Shown: positions 1 through 8,793, counted from the first letter of the stretch. The stretch is DNA of 30,604 nucleotides from Lancefieldella parvula_C (GCF_000758945.1 NZ_JRND01000025.1:1-30604); one strand, 5' to 3'. Program-made: numbers and translations. Notes: a model not told the origin generated them from the sequence alone.

Positions 1-28
1 GAAATCAGAGTTACGTCTAGAAAAGTCC

Positions 29-147
29 GCCTAAAAAGTGCAAAGAATCTGTATTTGAGGTACCGATTCTTTGACAAAATCAGGCAAATCCACCGATTCT
101 TTTACTTATTTAGGCAGAAGTTACAGATTCTTTGCAGAAATCAGGCG
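29..147. repeat. Intergenic direct repeats with one inverted copy
   Basis: Three direct copies of a unit beginning GATTCTT and ending in AGGC start at 65, 95 and 126 (periods 30 and 31). An inverted copy lies at about 29-49, with GCCT at its left end and AAAGAATC at its right end. The first eight bases of the window (GAAATCAG) match the tail of another copy, so the cluster probably continues to the left. The inverted copy could pair with the first direct copy as a hairpin. No gene is visible here. The arrangement recurs, with unrelated unit sequences, in other gaps of this window. Confidence 0.75.
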
Positions 148-243
148 CGCCCAGGCGCGACCGAGCATGTAGCGGATGTGCGCTTCGAGCACACCACCCG
201 CCTGACGAGAAACCCCGTCCACTAGCAGCGCTTTCGCACAAGA

Positions 244-276
244 AACCCGGCATCCACACGAAATGGATACCGGGTT
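244..276 (-). terminator. Likely terminator of purL
   Basis: AACCCGG (244-250) pairs with CCGGGTT (270-276), and inside it ATCCA pairs with TGGAT after one mismatch. Read on the minus strand the stem is followed by a short T-rich run (TTTCTTG). It lies about 70 nt after the purL stop. The T-tract is imperfect, so termination may be leaky. Confidence 0.6.
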
Positions 277-344
277 GAAATCACTCGCAACTTGCGTACG
301 CACGCGGCGCTGACCTGCAGCGTTGCCGTCGCCGCACTCGCGCC

Positions 345-3300
345 TTACTTGAAGTACTCGACACCGCCCTCGATGAGAGGCTGGAACTGGTCGCCAGCAG
401 TGAGCTCAGGAATGTTCTTGTAGAGGCCCGCACCGGAGCGCTCTGTGTGGCCCATCTTGCCCAAAACGCGACCATCGGGGCTGGTAATGCCCTCGATAGC
501 CAGGACGGAGCCGTTAGGGTTAACGGAGAAGTCCATGCTTGGAGTGCCTGTTGCGTCAACGTACTGCGTTGCAATCTGGCCGTTTGCCTTGAGTGTCTCA
601 AGCAGCTCGTCGGAGGCAACAAAGCGGCCTTCTCCGTGGCTGATCGCAATGGTATGGATGTCGCCAAGTGCGCACTTAGAGAGCCATGGGGACATCGTGG
701 ACGCAACGCTGGTACGGACAAGCTGGCTTTGGTGACGGCCGATGGTGTTGAACGTCAGCGTTGGGCAGGTGTCGTCCATAGGGCGAATGTCGCCGTAAGG
801 AACAAGTCCCAGCTTGATGAGCGCCTGGAAGCCGTTGCAGATGCCCAGCATAAGGCCATCGCGCTGCTGCAGAAGCTCACGAACAGCCTCAGTAACCTGA
901 GGAGCACGGAAGAGTGCGCAGATAAACTTAGCAGATCCGTCGGGCTCGTCTCCGCCGGAGAAGCCGCCTGGAATCATAACAATCTGACTCTTCTTGATGG
1001 ACTCTGCCAGCGCATTTGCGGACTCAACAATGTCCTGAGGAGTCAGGTTGTTGATGACCAGCGTGGTTGGGTCAGCGCCCGCACGCTCAAAGGCGCGCGC
1101 GACGTCGTATTCGCAGTTGTTACCAGGGAATACGGGGATGATGACACGTGGGCGAGCAGGTGCGATAAGGGCTGGACCAGCATAGGAGTGTCGTGTGGAT
1201 GCACCGTCGAAGCTGATTTTCTCTACAGCCTCATCGGAGCCTCCGCGGTAAGGGAAGACCTCCTCAAGTGGGTGCTCCCATGCTTCTTGGAGCTCGGAGA
1301 GGTCGATCTTATCGCCACATGCGCTCAAGACGTACTCAGACGTGGTGACGCCCAGAGGAGCCACGCACACGCCGTCGACGTCGTCAACGGATACGCCGTC
1401 TGCCAGCTCAACGATGAAGGCACCGTAAGTTGGCGAGAAGAGCGCGTTGGCAGAAATCTCTGGAACCAGCTCAACACCCAGCTTGTTGCCTAGGCAGCTC
1501 TTGAAGAGAGCCTCGGCCACGCCGCCGTAACCTGGTGTAGTAATGGCAAGTGCGCTCTTGGACTGGACCAGGGTACTGACCAGCTTGTATGCGGTGAGCA
1601 GGGAGTCGTTATCGGGGAGAAGGCCGGACTCGTCGTAGGATGGAACAATGGAAATAAGCCTGTGACCTGCGTCTTTGAACTCGTTTGAGACAATCTTGTC
1701 TACCTTGGTAAGGCCGGTAGCAAACGAAACTAGCGTTGGCGGAACGTCTAGGTCCTCAAAGGTACCGGACATGGAGTCCTTGCCTCCGACAGCAGCAAGA
1801 CCAAGGTTGACCTGTGCCATCAGCGCGCCAAGAAGGGCAGCGGCTGGCTTGCCCCAACGGTTAGGATTCTGGCCGAGCTTCTCGAAGTACTCCTGGAAGG
1901 TGAGGTAGAGGTCCTGGTACTTAAAGCCGGTTGCAACCAGCTTGGAAACGGACTCAACAACAGAGAGGTATGCGCCGCGGAACTGGTCGGCCTCCATGAG
2001 GTAGGGGTTAAAGCCCCAGGCCATGCCCGAGACGGTGTTGGTCTGGCCCATAACAGGAAGCTTAGCCACCATAGAGAGGGCAGGGGTCAGCTGACGAGCG
2101 CCACCGAATGGCATAAGGACGGTACCTGCGCCAATGGTGGAGTCAAAACGCTCGGAGAGGCCCTTGTTAGAGGCAACGTTTAGATCGCGTACCAGCGAGT
2201 GGAGTTTCTCGCCAAGAGTTGAGCCTGCCCAGGTGCGCTGGTAGGCAAGAGGCTTGGCCAGGCGCACGGTAATTGATTTAGGAGCGCCGTTTGAGGCGAG
2301 AAATGCGCGGCTAATGTTGACAATCTTCTGACCGCGCCAACGCATGACCAGGCGAGGGTCCTCGGTGACTGTTGCCACAATGGTTGCCTCGAGGTTTTCC
2401 TCGCGGGCGTATGCGCAGAACTGATCGACGTCTTTTGCCTCAAGTGCAACGGCCATGCGCTCCTGAGACTCAGAGATTGCCAGCTCAGTGCCATCAAGGC
2501 CGTCATACTTCTTAGGAACAGCATCCAGGTTGACGTCAAGGCCGTCGGCAAGCTCGCCAATAGCAACAGAAACGCCGCCTGCACCAAAGTCGTTGCAGCG
2601 CTTAATGAGCTTGCAAGCGTCTTCACGGCGGAAGAGGCGCTGAAGCTTGCGCTCAACAGGGGCGTTACCCTTCTGGACCTCGGCACCGTCGCGCTCAATG
2701 GAGCCAGCGTCGTGAGCCTTGGAAGAACCAGTTGCGCCGCCAATGCCGTCGCGACCAGTGCGGCCGCCGAGAAGAACGATGATGTCGCCATCTTCTGGGC
2801 GCTCGCGGCGAACGTGGCTTTGAGGAGTTGCGCCTACAACGGCACCAATCTCCATGCGTTTTGCAACATAGCCTGGGTGGTAGAGCTCAGAAACCTGGCC
2901 CGTAGCAAGGCCAATCTGGTTACCGTAGCTGGAATAACCTGCAGCTGCCGTACGAACAATGGTGCGCTGGGGAAGCTTTCCAGGAAGTGTTTGAGAAACA
3001 GGAACGGTTGGATCTGCAGCGCCTGTGACGCGCATTGCCTGGTAGACGTAGCTGCGGCCAGAAAGGGGATCGCGGATTGCGCCACCAATGCAGGTAGCTG
3101 CGCCACCAAAGGGCTCAATCTCGGTTGGGTGGTTGTGAGTCTCGTTCTTGAAGAGGAAGAGCCAGTCTTCGTCTTTGCCGTCAACGTCCACCTTGACTTT
3201 TACGGTACAGGCGTTGATTTCTTCAGACTCATCAAGATTGGTGAGGACGCCCTTCTCGCGAAGATACTTTGCACCAATAGTGGCCATATCCCAAAGAGAG

Positions 3301-4100
3301 ACGGCGCGATCTTCTCGCCCAAGCTCTTTGCGCATGGAGAGGTACTTCTCAAACGCAGCCTTTACCAGGTCATCATCAATCTGCACGCCGGTAATTCCTG
3401 TGTTAAAGGTGGTGTGGCGGCAGTGGTCTGACCAGTAGGTATCAATGACGCGAATCTCGGTGATGGTAGGATCGCGCTGCTCATCGGTGAAGTACTGCTG
3501 GCAGAAGGTGAGGTCAGCCAGGTCCATAGCAAGACCGTGAGAAGCAATGAACTCCTTGAGACCGTCCTGGTCAAGGGTGTTAAAGCCCTTAAGAACCTCT
3601 ACGTCAGCAGGCTCTGGAATGGAAATCTTGAGGGTCTCGGGCAGCTCAAGGGAAGCCTCGCGAGCCTCAACAGGGTTGATCAGGTAATTCTTGATGGCAG
3701 CAACGTCTGCCTCGGTGAGGTTTCCGGTCAGCACATAAATGCGTGCGGAGCGAACAAGAGGACGCTCACCCTGGCTAATAAGCTGCACACACTCAGCTGC
3801 GGAGTCTGCGCGCTGGTCAAACTGGCCAGGCAAAAACTCAACAGCAAACGTATGAACAGCCGCACCTTCAGAAGAAAACTCTGGCATGGTACGGCTGGCA
3901 AGATCGGACTGTGGCTCTGAGAAAACGGTGGGGATGCAGGACTCAAAGAGTTCCTCTGAAATTCCCTCAACATCGTAGCGGTTGAGCAGGTCAATGCGTT
4001 GTAACTCGGTAATACCAAGAAGGTCTTTCACTTCTTTGAGCAGGGCTTTTGCCTCGCCCTCGAAACCAGATTTTCTTTGGACGTAGACGCGCAGGACCAT
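345..4100 (-). CDS. purL: Phosphoribosylformylglycinamidine synthase (FGAM synthase), fused large form
   Basis: This enzyme converts FGAR, glutamine and ATP to FGAM in purine synthesis. It is a single 1251-residue chain with a PurS-like N-terminus (RVYVQRK), a linker with HCRHTTF near 226, two AIRS-type synthetase halves (ETHNHP near 320; GGARQL and GGKDSMSG in the second half), and a C-terminal glutaminase. The glutaminase shows GNNCEYD near 994, nucleophile Cys1088 in GICNGFQ, and His1218/Glu1220 in GHTERS. All catalytic residues look intact. The family resembles the Firmicutes-type fused PurL rather than separate PurS/PurL/PurQ proteins. I chose the ATG at 4100 because AAAGGTGG sits at proper spacing before it; a TTG at 4115 lies inside that ribosome-binding region. 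The gene appears to be monocistronic. Confidence 0.97.
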   Translation of the reverse strand: MVLRVYVQRKSGFEGEAKALLKEVKDLLGITELQRIDLLNRYDVEGISEELFESCIPTVFSEPQSDLASRTMPEFSSEGAAVHTFAVEFLPGQFDQRADSAAECVQLISQGERPLVRSARIYVLTGNLTEADVAAIKNYLINPVEAREASLELPETLKISIPEPADVEVLKGFNTLDQDGLKEFIASHGLAMDLADLTFCQQYFTDEQRDPTITEIRVIDTYWSDHCRHTTFNTGITGVQIDDDLVKAAFEKYLSMRKELGREDRAVSLWDMATIGAKYLREKGVLTNLDESEEINACTVKVKVDVDGKDEDWLFLFKNETHNHPTEIEPFGGAATCIGGAIRDPLSGRSYVYQAMRVTGAADPTVPVSQTLPGKLPQRTIVRTAAAGYSSYGNQIGLATGQVSELYHPGYVAKRMEIGAVVGATPQSHVRRERPEDGDIIVLLGGRTGRDGIGGATGSSKAHDAGSIERDGAEVQKGNAPVERKLQRLFRREDACKLIKRCNDFGAGGVSVAIGELADGLDVNLDAVPKKYDGLDGTELAISESQERMAVALEAKDVDQFCAYAREENLEATIVATVTEDPRLVMRWRGQKIVNISRAFLASNGAPKSITVRLAKPLAYQRTWAGSTLGEKLHSLVRDLNVASNKGLSERFDSTIGAGTVLMPFGGARQLTPALSMVAKLPVMGQTNTVSGMAWGFNPYLMEADQFRGAYLSVVESVSKLVATGFKYQDLYLTFQEYFEKLGQNPNRWGKPAAALLGALMAQVNLGLAAVGGKDSMSGTFEDLDVPPTLVSFATGLTKVDKIVSNEFKDAGHRLISIVPSYDESGLLPDNDSLLTAYKLVSTLVQSKSALAITTPGYGGVAEALFKSCLGNKLGVELVPEISANALFSPTYGAFIVELADGVSVDDVDGVCVAPLGVTTSEYVLSACGDKIDLSELQEAWEHPLEEVFPYRGGSDEAVEKISFDGASTRHSYAGPALIAPARPRVIIPVFPGNNCEYDVARAFERAGADPTTLVINNLTPQDIVESANALAESIKKSQIVMIPGGFSGGDEPDGSAKFICALFRAPQVTEAVRELLQQRDGLMLGICNGFQALIKLGLVPYGDIRPMDDTCPTLTFNTIGRHQSQLVRTSVASTMSPWLSKCALGDIHTIAISHGEGRFVASDELLETLKANGQIATQYVDATGTPSMDFSVNPNGSVLAIEGITSPDGRVLGKMGHTERSGAGLYKNIPELTAGDQFQPLIEGGVEYFK

Positions 4101-4144
4101 GGGGCCACCTTTCAATGCAAGCCTTGAACGCTTTTACTGGCTTT

Positions 4145-4150
4145 ATTGTA
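4145..4150 (-). promoter_or_regulatory. Possible -10 box for purL
   Basis: The minus strand reads TACAAT here, about 45 nt upstream of the purL start. No convincing -35 hexamer lies 16-18 nt further upstream, and I saw no purine riboswitch or obvious purine-repressor site in the 142-nt gap. Weak call based on the -10 alone. Confidence 0.3.
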
Positions 4151-4242
4151 CGTTACTTAGGTGGACAAATTGGCGCTTGTCGAGAAAAGAAAAATGGGTT
4201 GTAACAGAGCGTTAAAAATACAAATTTATTAGTTAAAAGTTT

Positions 4243-5037
4243 TTACGCCAGTACAAAGACAAGGGCGATAAAACAGGCGGTTATGCCCAAGGCAATTACT
4301 TCGCGAGCGCCAAAGGTTGGCTGATGCCAACGTGTGCGAGAAGCCCCTGCTACATAGTGGCGAGCATCAAGTGCCTTGGAAAGGTTGTTGGCGTGTCTGA
4401 GCGAGCTTGCTAAAAGCGCCACCACAATGGAGAAAGTTGCACGAAGTCTTTTAGGAAGCGAGCCTGAAGCAACGTCTCCTGCGCGAGCAGTTTGGGCCTC
4501 GGAAATGGACACGGCGTCGCCCGCAAGTGTTGGAATAAAGCGCAGCATAAGCGAGAAAATCATGGCAATTTCTTTACCGGGAAGGCCAATTTTTGAGAGC
4601 GGTGAGCAAGCTGCTTCAAAGGCGTTGCCCAGATCAGTCTGAGTGGTGGTCAGCAGAAGTAACGCACCCATCAAAATTGCAGCTAAAATGCGCACGGGGT
4701 AGAGAAAAGCGCTCCATGCTCCCACATCAGTGATGGTAAAGATTGACCAGGAAACAAGCACAGTTCCTTCTCGCGTAAGCAACAGGTTAAAGAGAGAAAG
4801 GAAGATGAGCAGCCAAGCAAGTGGGATGATTGATACAAGCACTTGTTTGATGGGGATTTTTGCCAGAGCTAGTAGGCAAAGTGCACCTACTACCAGCAGC
4901 GCAAGCTGTGGTGCCGTGCGGATAAAAAACGTTGTGAGCATCAAAAGAAGTGCAGCCAGGCACTTAACGTTGGGATTAAGCCTATGGATGAGCGAGTCCC
5001 CGTGATAGTACTGGCCGACAGAAATCTTAAGCGCCAT
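4243..5037 (-). CDS. ecfT: ECF transporter transmembrane component EcfT
   Basis: This is the membrane coupling subunit that links the substrate-binding S protein to the two ATPase domains of an energy-coupling-factor vitamin importer. The 264 residues start MALKISVGQYY, with a typical GDSLIHRLNPNVK near 13-25. Several hydrophobic spans run between about 26 and 135, with one more at the C-terminus. The two coupling-helix signatures appear as TARAGD near 183-188 and ALDARHY near 222-228; the second carries His where Gly is common. The start is the ATG at 5037, eight nt after AAGGAGG. An upstream in-frame start would add 22 residues lying inside the ATPase gene. The start overlaps the 3' end of ecfA by 11 nt, suggesting translational coupling. 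Confidence 0.93.
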   Translation of the reverse strand: MALKISVGQYYHGDSLIHRLNPNVKCLAALLLMLTTFFIRTAPQLALLVVGALCLLALAKIPIKQVLVSIIPLAWLLIFLSLFNLLLTREGTVLVSWSIFTITDVGAWSAFLYPVRILAAILMGALLLLTTTQTDLGNAFEAACSPLSKIGLPGKEIAMIFSLMLRFIPTLAGDAVSISEAQTARAGDVASGSLPKRLRATFSIVVALLASSLRHANNLSKALDARHYVAGASRTRWHQPTFGAREVIALGITACFIALVFVLA

Positions 5038-6898
5038 AGCGGCCTCCTTGTGTGAGGTCGCTGGGCTGTGCGGCGCTGTCCTGTGCGGCGCCGACCAGAG
5101 CATCTACCAGCTCAGATAGGGTTAAAGGTTCTCCCAGGTTGATTCCTGTAGTGCGGGACAGGCGCTGTGCCCACGCAAGCGCATGAGGAATGCCCAGTCC
5201 AAGCTCCTGGAATTCTGCCTCTGTGAAATGAGTAAATGTTTGATAAGGCGTACCAGAGAACACCAGGTCACCCTCGTGGAGCACGATAATCTGGTCAGTT
5301 TCTGCCGCATCCTCCATCGAGTGTGTGAGTTCAATAACGGTGCAGCCGTCTTCAAGAACGGCGTTGATAATTTTTCTGAGCTCAGAGCAATAGTAGGGGT
5401 CAAGTCCGCTGGTAGGCTCATCAAGCACGAGCACCTTTGGCTGCATAGCAATAACGCCCGCAAGTGCGCAAAGTCTCTGTTGACCACCAGAAAGCTCAAA
5501 AGGGGATGCATCTGCCTTGTGGGAAAGACCGACAAGTTTCAGAGCGTCATTTACAGCGATTGTTATATCGCAGGCAGAAAGACTCAGGTTAGAGGGGCCA
5601 AACGCCACGTCTTCGGCAACCGTCTGTGCAAAAAGCTGGCGCTCTGGTCGCTGCATGACGTAGCCAACAATACCGTGAAGTTTTCTGCGGTTTTGCTTCT
5701 GTCGAGTATCCAGTCCAGCCACGCAGAGGCTTCCGGAATCAGGCGTATCAAGTGCACAAATCAAGCGCGCAAGGGTGGACTTGCCCGAACCAGTGGAGCC
5801 AATAACGGCAACATGCGAGCCTTTTTGCACGTCAACCGAGATGTTTTTGAGCACAGGTTTCTGGTACGAGAACGTAACGTCGCGCACGGAAACCGCCGCT
5901 GACTCGGATGCGTTTCTGATCGCAGCCACGTCACGGTTGGTAGCAGCTGTTCCGCAGCTTTCAGCCACGCCGCCCTTCTCGCCCTGCGCCGCTGTGGCGA
6001 GAAGCCCCGTCAGCTCGTTAAGCACGCGCTCAGCCGAAGGTGATTTGCACACGACAACTCCGCGGTTGTTGAGCGCCTGCGCCACCTGATAGGCAAACGG
6101 CTCTTCAAGATGCAGGCATTCAACTAGCTCGTGCTGTTCAAAGAGGGCTTCAGGCGTTCCCTCAAACGCAACGCGACCGTCGTCCAAGGCAATCACGTGG
6201 TCAGCGGAAACCACTTCGTCCATGAAATGCGTTACGTGAACAATAGTCTTTCCAGCTGCACGGAGTTTCTCGACAAGGCCCATGACGTTATTTCTATGCA
6301 CAACGTCAAGAGCTGCGGAAGGTTCGTCAAGAATCAGGATTTGCGGTTTCATGACCAGCGCGCCCGAGATGGCCACGCGCTGCTGCTGGCCGCCTGAAAG
6401 CATCTGTGGATTTTCTGACGCAAACTCGGTGAGAGTCCCAAGTTCAATCTGCTGTTCTACCAGCGGTGTTATCTGGTCACTGGGCACCTGAAGGTTCTCC
6501 AGACCAAAGGCAATGTCGTCTGCGACTACGCTGCAGATAATCTGATCCTCAGGATTTTGGAAGACTAGGCCCAGCTGTGGACGAATGGTTTTGTACGCCT
6601 CAAAGTTTACTTGGCCGTCATTGACAACGGTGGTTCCCAAAAAGGTAACGGTGCCCTCGTCAGGCGCGGTAAGGCCAGAGAGAATTGAGGCCACCGTGGA
6701 CTTGCCCGATCCGTTTGCGCCAACAATACAGGTACGTTTACCTGCCGGAATAGAAAACGAGACGTGGTCTAAGGCAACTACGTCCTTTGCGTGCACAAAG
6801 GTCACGTCTAAAAGCGTTGCAGCTATAGGGAGGTCCTGAGTTTGTGCAGCGCTTTCAGACGTGTATGTATCTGGGGAGTTGTCCAGCAGACTACTCAC
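5027..6898 (-). CDS. ecfA: Fused double ATPase of ECF transporter (EcfA-EcfA')
   Basis: This protein hydrolyses ATP to drive ECF vitamin import. Two complete ABC domains lie in one chain of about 623 residues. Domain 1 has Walker A GANGSGKS near 60-67, signature LSGGQQQR near 168, Walker B DEPSAALD near 191 and an H-loop His near 224. Domain 2 has GSTGSGKS near 367-374, LSGGQQR near 469, DEPTSGLD near 493 and a switch His near 525. A low-complexity, Ala/Gly-rich linker near 296-338 joins them. In many bacteria EcfA1 and EcfA2 are separate genes, so this is a natural fusion. I prefer the GTG at 6898, which overlaps the stop of the S-component gene; a TTG at 6916 is an alternative. Confidence 0.93.
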   Translation of the reverse strand: MSSLLDNSPDTYTSESAAQTQDLPIAATLLDVTFVHAKDVVALDHVSFSIPAGKRTCIVGANGSGKSTVASILSGLTAPDEGTVTFLGTTVVNDGQVNFEAYKTIRPQLGLVFQNPEDQIICSVVADDIAFGLENLQVPSDQITPLVEQQIELGTLTEFASENPQMLSGGQQQRVAISGALVMKPQILILDEPSAALDVVHRNNVMGLVEKLRAAGKTIVHVTHFMDEVVSADHVIALDDGRVAFEGTPEALFEQHELVECLHLEEPFAYQVAQALNNRGVVVCKSPSAERVLNELTGLLATAAQGEKGGVAESCGTAATNRDVAAIRNASESAAVSVRDVTFSYQKPVLKNISVDVQKGSHVAVIGSTGSGKSTLARLICALDTPDSGSLCVAGLDTRQKQNRRKLHGIVGYVMQRPERQLFAQTVAEDVAFGPSNLSLSACDITIAVNDALKLVGLSHKADASPFELSGGQQRLCALAGVIAMQPKVLVLDEPTSGLDPYYCSELRKIINAVLEDGCTVIELTHSMEDAAETDQIIVLHEGDLVFSGTPYQTFTHFTEAEFQELGLGIPHALAWAQRLSRTTGINLGEPLTLSELVDALVGAAQDSAAQPSDLTQGGRYGA

Positions 6899-7478
6899 CG
6901 TTTTTGATGCTCTCAAAAAGTGAGGTAGCTGAGCGCATAATCACAACAAAGATGATGCTGTTGATGGCAACCTTTACCACGTTGAAGGGGAGAAGAGCAG
7001 GGACAATCAGTCCGCTTACCGCCTCGACGCTCATGCCGGTGTAGATTGGGGTAACTACAAGGTTGCCCAGAATGCATGCGACAACGCTGACAACGCTGCC
7101 CACAATCAGGGCAAGTATCAGCTGCTTGATCTTCTCGGAACGGTTATACACAATCAGCGAAACAGGCAAAACGTAGGTAAGTGTTGCCAGAATTGCCATG
7201 ATAGTGCCGTAAATTCCGGATTCCGTAGTGAGGTGCAGAAGGTAGGGAAGCACCGAGACGATCGCGCCTGCAGCAGGGCCAAAAGCTACGCCTGCGAGCA
7301 GGGCAAAGACTCCCGATGGATCGTACTTCAAAAACGTCACACCTGGAATCAGGGGGAACTGAAGCACCATGGTGCTGATTGCAGCAGCTGCACAAAGCAT
7401 GGCGAGAATAGCGATTCTCTTGGTAGACCAGCCGTTAGAAGATGCGGTTGTTGCGTGGGTTGAGTGGGATGAAGCCAT
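6891..7478 (-). CDS. ribU: ECF transporter S component, RibU-like (riboflavin)
   Basis: Predicted substrate-binding membrane subunit, probably for riboflavin. After about 20 polar residues the 195-residue protein is almost entirely transmembrane. The segment FPLIPGVTFLKYDPSG near 41-56 followed by GVAFGPAAGAIV near 63-74 matches the S-component pattern seen in RibU proteins (a conserved LK-x-D-x-S and a later GP-x-x-G). An FMN riboswitch directly upstream independently supports riboflavin. The start is the ATG at 7478, preceded by GGAG at 8 nt; an earlier in-frame ATG at 7499 lies inside the riboswitch 3' end and is unlikely. It is first in an operon with ecfA and ecfT. Confidence 0.88.
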   Translation of the reverse strand: MASSHSTHATTASSNGWSTKRIAILAMLCAAAAISTMVLQFPLIPGVTFLKYDPSGVFALLAGVAFGPAAGAIVSVLPYLLHLTTESGIYGTIMAILATLTYVLPVSLIVYNRSEKIKQLILALIVGSVVSVVACILGNLVVTPIYTGMSVEAVSGLIVPALLPFNVVKVAINSIIFVVIMRSATSLFESIKNGE

Positions 7479-7488
7479 AAAAGTCTCC

Positions 7489-7646
7489 GTTTCTGACATC
7501 CGGACTGTACCGTTGGTCCTGGACTTTAACCAGGTTAACCGCCTTTTTGCGGGTCGCGGACTTGATGGCTTATAGAACTGGGTTGTTACAAACCCTAAAG
7601 CTCGGCCACCTTACCACCAGTAGGTAATTGCAACCATTTCTGAAAC
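7489..7646 (-). ncRNA. FMN riboswitch (RFN element)
   Basis: Read on the minus strand, the leader holds the hallmark FMN-aptamer blocks in order: AATTACCTACTGGTGGTAAG near the 5' side, then a GCGACCCG segment, then CCAACGGTACAGTCCGGATG near the 3' end. The outer P1 helix can form from GTTTCAGA (7646-7639) and TCAGAAAC (7496-7489) with one mismatch. The 3' strand of P1 is directly followed by the GGAG ribosome-binding site and the ribU start 11 nt later. This favours translational control: FMN binding would close P1 and hinder initiation. The mechanism is inferred; the aptamer assignment rests on conserved sequence. Confidence 0.9.
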
Positions 7647-7658
7647 ATATCGATATTC

Positions 7659-7664
7659 ACTATA
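7659..7664 (-). promoter_or_regulatory. Possible -10 box for the riboswitch-ribU-ecf transcript
   Basis: The minus strand reads TATAGT here, about 12 nt before the predicted 5' edge of the FMN aptamer, so transcription would start almost exactly at the aptamer. The -35 is not clear; TTGCGA lies upstream at a longer spacing of 21 nt. Confidence 0.4.
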
Positions 7665-7750
7665 GCAGAGTTAACAGCTGATAACTCGCAAAAGAGGATG
7701 GACATTTCTTTGACAGAATTGCAAAAGAAACTGTTTTATCGTTCCAGAAT

Positions 7751-7816
7751 CATGATTTTCTCGGCCCAACGTCATGATTTTCTCGCCCCAACGCCACGTT
7801 TTTCTCGCTTGCGATA
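7751..7816 (+). repeat. Three 22-nt tandem units upstream of murB, carrying the TTCTCGCC octamer
   Basis: Units occupy 7751-7772, 7773-7794 and 7795-7816. The first two begin CATGATTTTCTCG and end CCCAACGT/C; the third is diverged (CACGTTTTTCTCGCTTGC). The middle unit has an exact TTCTCGCC (7780-7787), and the flanking units have one-base variants (TTCTCGGC, TTCTCGCT). The array ends at the murB promoter region, where TATAAA (7820-7825) is a plausible -10. The ribosome-binding site AAGGAG follows at about 7838. Confidence 0.75.
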
Positions 7817-7851
7817 AACTATAAAAAGTAACTTACTAAGGAGCGTGTTAC

Positions 7852-8778
7852 ATGTCTGAAAGTGGCTATGACTTACAAAGCCTGGCCGGAAAGCTTTGCT
7901 CGATTGTTGGAGAAGAGAACGTCCTGGTAGACGAGCCAATGAGCGAGCACACCACCTTTAAAGTGGGTGGACCTGCGGATCTCTATGTCATCCCTGATGA
8001 TCCCGATGAGGTTAAAGAGATTCTCCTTGCGGTTAAAGACGCAGAAGCTCCTTATTTTATTCTCGGCTACGGCTCTGACCTGCTTGTTTCTGATGCAGGA
8101 TATCGCGGCGTCATTATTGCCGTCGCTGACGGCCTGACCGGCGTAAGCATCGACGACACCGAGATGACCTGCCAGGCCGGCGTTGGCCTTAAAGAGGCTT
8201 CTGAGATGGCCTGTGAGCTGGACCTTTCTGGACTTGAGTTTGCCTGTGGCATCCCAGGTTCTGTGGGCGGCGCATGCTTCATGAACGCAGGCGCTTACGA
8301 CGGCTGCATCGCTGACGTGCTCAAATCCGTCCGTGTCCTTCTCGCCGACGGCACCTTTGCTACGCTGGACGCTTCCGAGCTTGACCTGGGTTATCGTCAC
8401 AGCAGAATCGCTGATGAGGGCATGATTGTGCTTTCTGCCACGTTCAATCTTCACCGTGCGGATGGCGAGAAGATCCGCGAAAAGATGGAAGAGTTCACGC
8501 GCGCTCGCGAGGAAAAGCAGCCTCTTGAGCTGCCTTCCGCTGGTTCAACTTTCAAGCGTCCTGAGGGTCACTTTGTTGGCAAGCTTGTCACCGACGCTGG
8601 TCTTAAGGGCTATCGCTTTGGCGGTGCCGGTGTTTCCGATAAGCATGCTGGTTTTGTGGTCAACTACGACAACGCTACTGCTGCTGAGGTTCATGCTGTT
8701 ATCGAGCATGTTCAGGCAGAGGTCAAGCGCCAGTTTGATGTTGAGCTCCACCCCGAGGTAAGGTTCCTCGGAGAGTAG
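7852..8778 (+). CDS. murB: UDP-N-acetylenolpyruvoylglucosamine reductase
   Basis: FAD- and NADPH-dependent cytosolic enzyme that reduces UDP-GlcNAc-enolpyruvate to UDP-MurNAc, the second committed step of peptidoglycan precursor synthesis. The 308 residues show the FAD-binding segments TTFKVGGPADL near 34-44, ILGYGSDLLVSD near 70-81 (Asp where Asn is usual after Ser) and GIPGSVGGACFMNAGAY near 133-149. The C-terminal substrate domain has YRHSR near 181, SAGSTFKRP near 229-237 with the catalytic Ser at about 232, and HPEVRFLGE at the C-terminus with the conserved Glu near 302. The length is normal. Start ATG at 7852, preceded by AAGGAG at 9 nt. Confidence 0.97.
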   Translation: MSESGYDLQSLAGKLCSIVGEENVLVDEPMSEHTTFKVGGPADLYVIPDDPDEVKEILLAVKDAEAPYFILGYGSDLLVSDAGYRGVIIAVADGLTGVSIDDTEMTCQAGVGLKEASEMACELDLSGLEFACGIPGSVGGACFMNAGAYDGCIADVLKSVRVLLADGTFATLDASELDLGYRHSRIADEGMIVLSATFNLHRADGEKIREKMEEFTRAREEKQPLELPSAGSTFKRPEGHFVGKLVTDAGLKGYRFGGAGVSDKHAGFVVNYDNATAAEVHAVIEHVQAEVKRQFDVELHPEVRFLGE

Positions 8779-8793
8779 TGAGCCGCGGCTCAC
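8778..8793. repeat. Perfect 16-nt palindrome at the murB stop
   Basis: GTGAGCCGCGGCTCAC begins on the last base of the murB stop codon. It is perfectly self-complementary and would form a short GC-rich hairpin, but no T-tract follows. It may contribute to 3'-end formation together with the array that follows. Confidence 0.6.

Noticed and set aside
121..303. 60-codon minus-strand open frame beyond purL
   Set aside because: It spans the purL terminator and part of the repeat cluster, has no ribosome-binding site and no family resemblance.
447..1493. 348-codon open frame on the plus strand, antisense to purL
   Set aside because: It mirrors purL codon usage, lacks a ribosome-binding site and gives a low-complexity, motif-free product. 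A shadow of the real gene.
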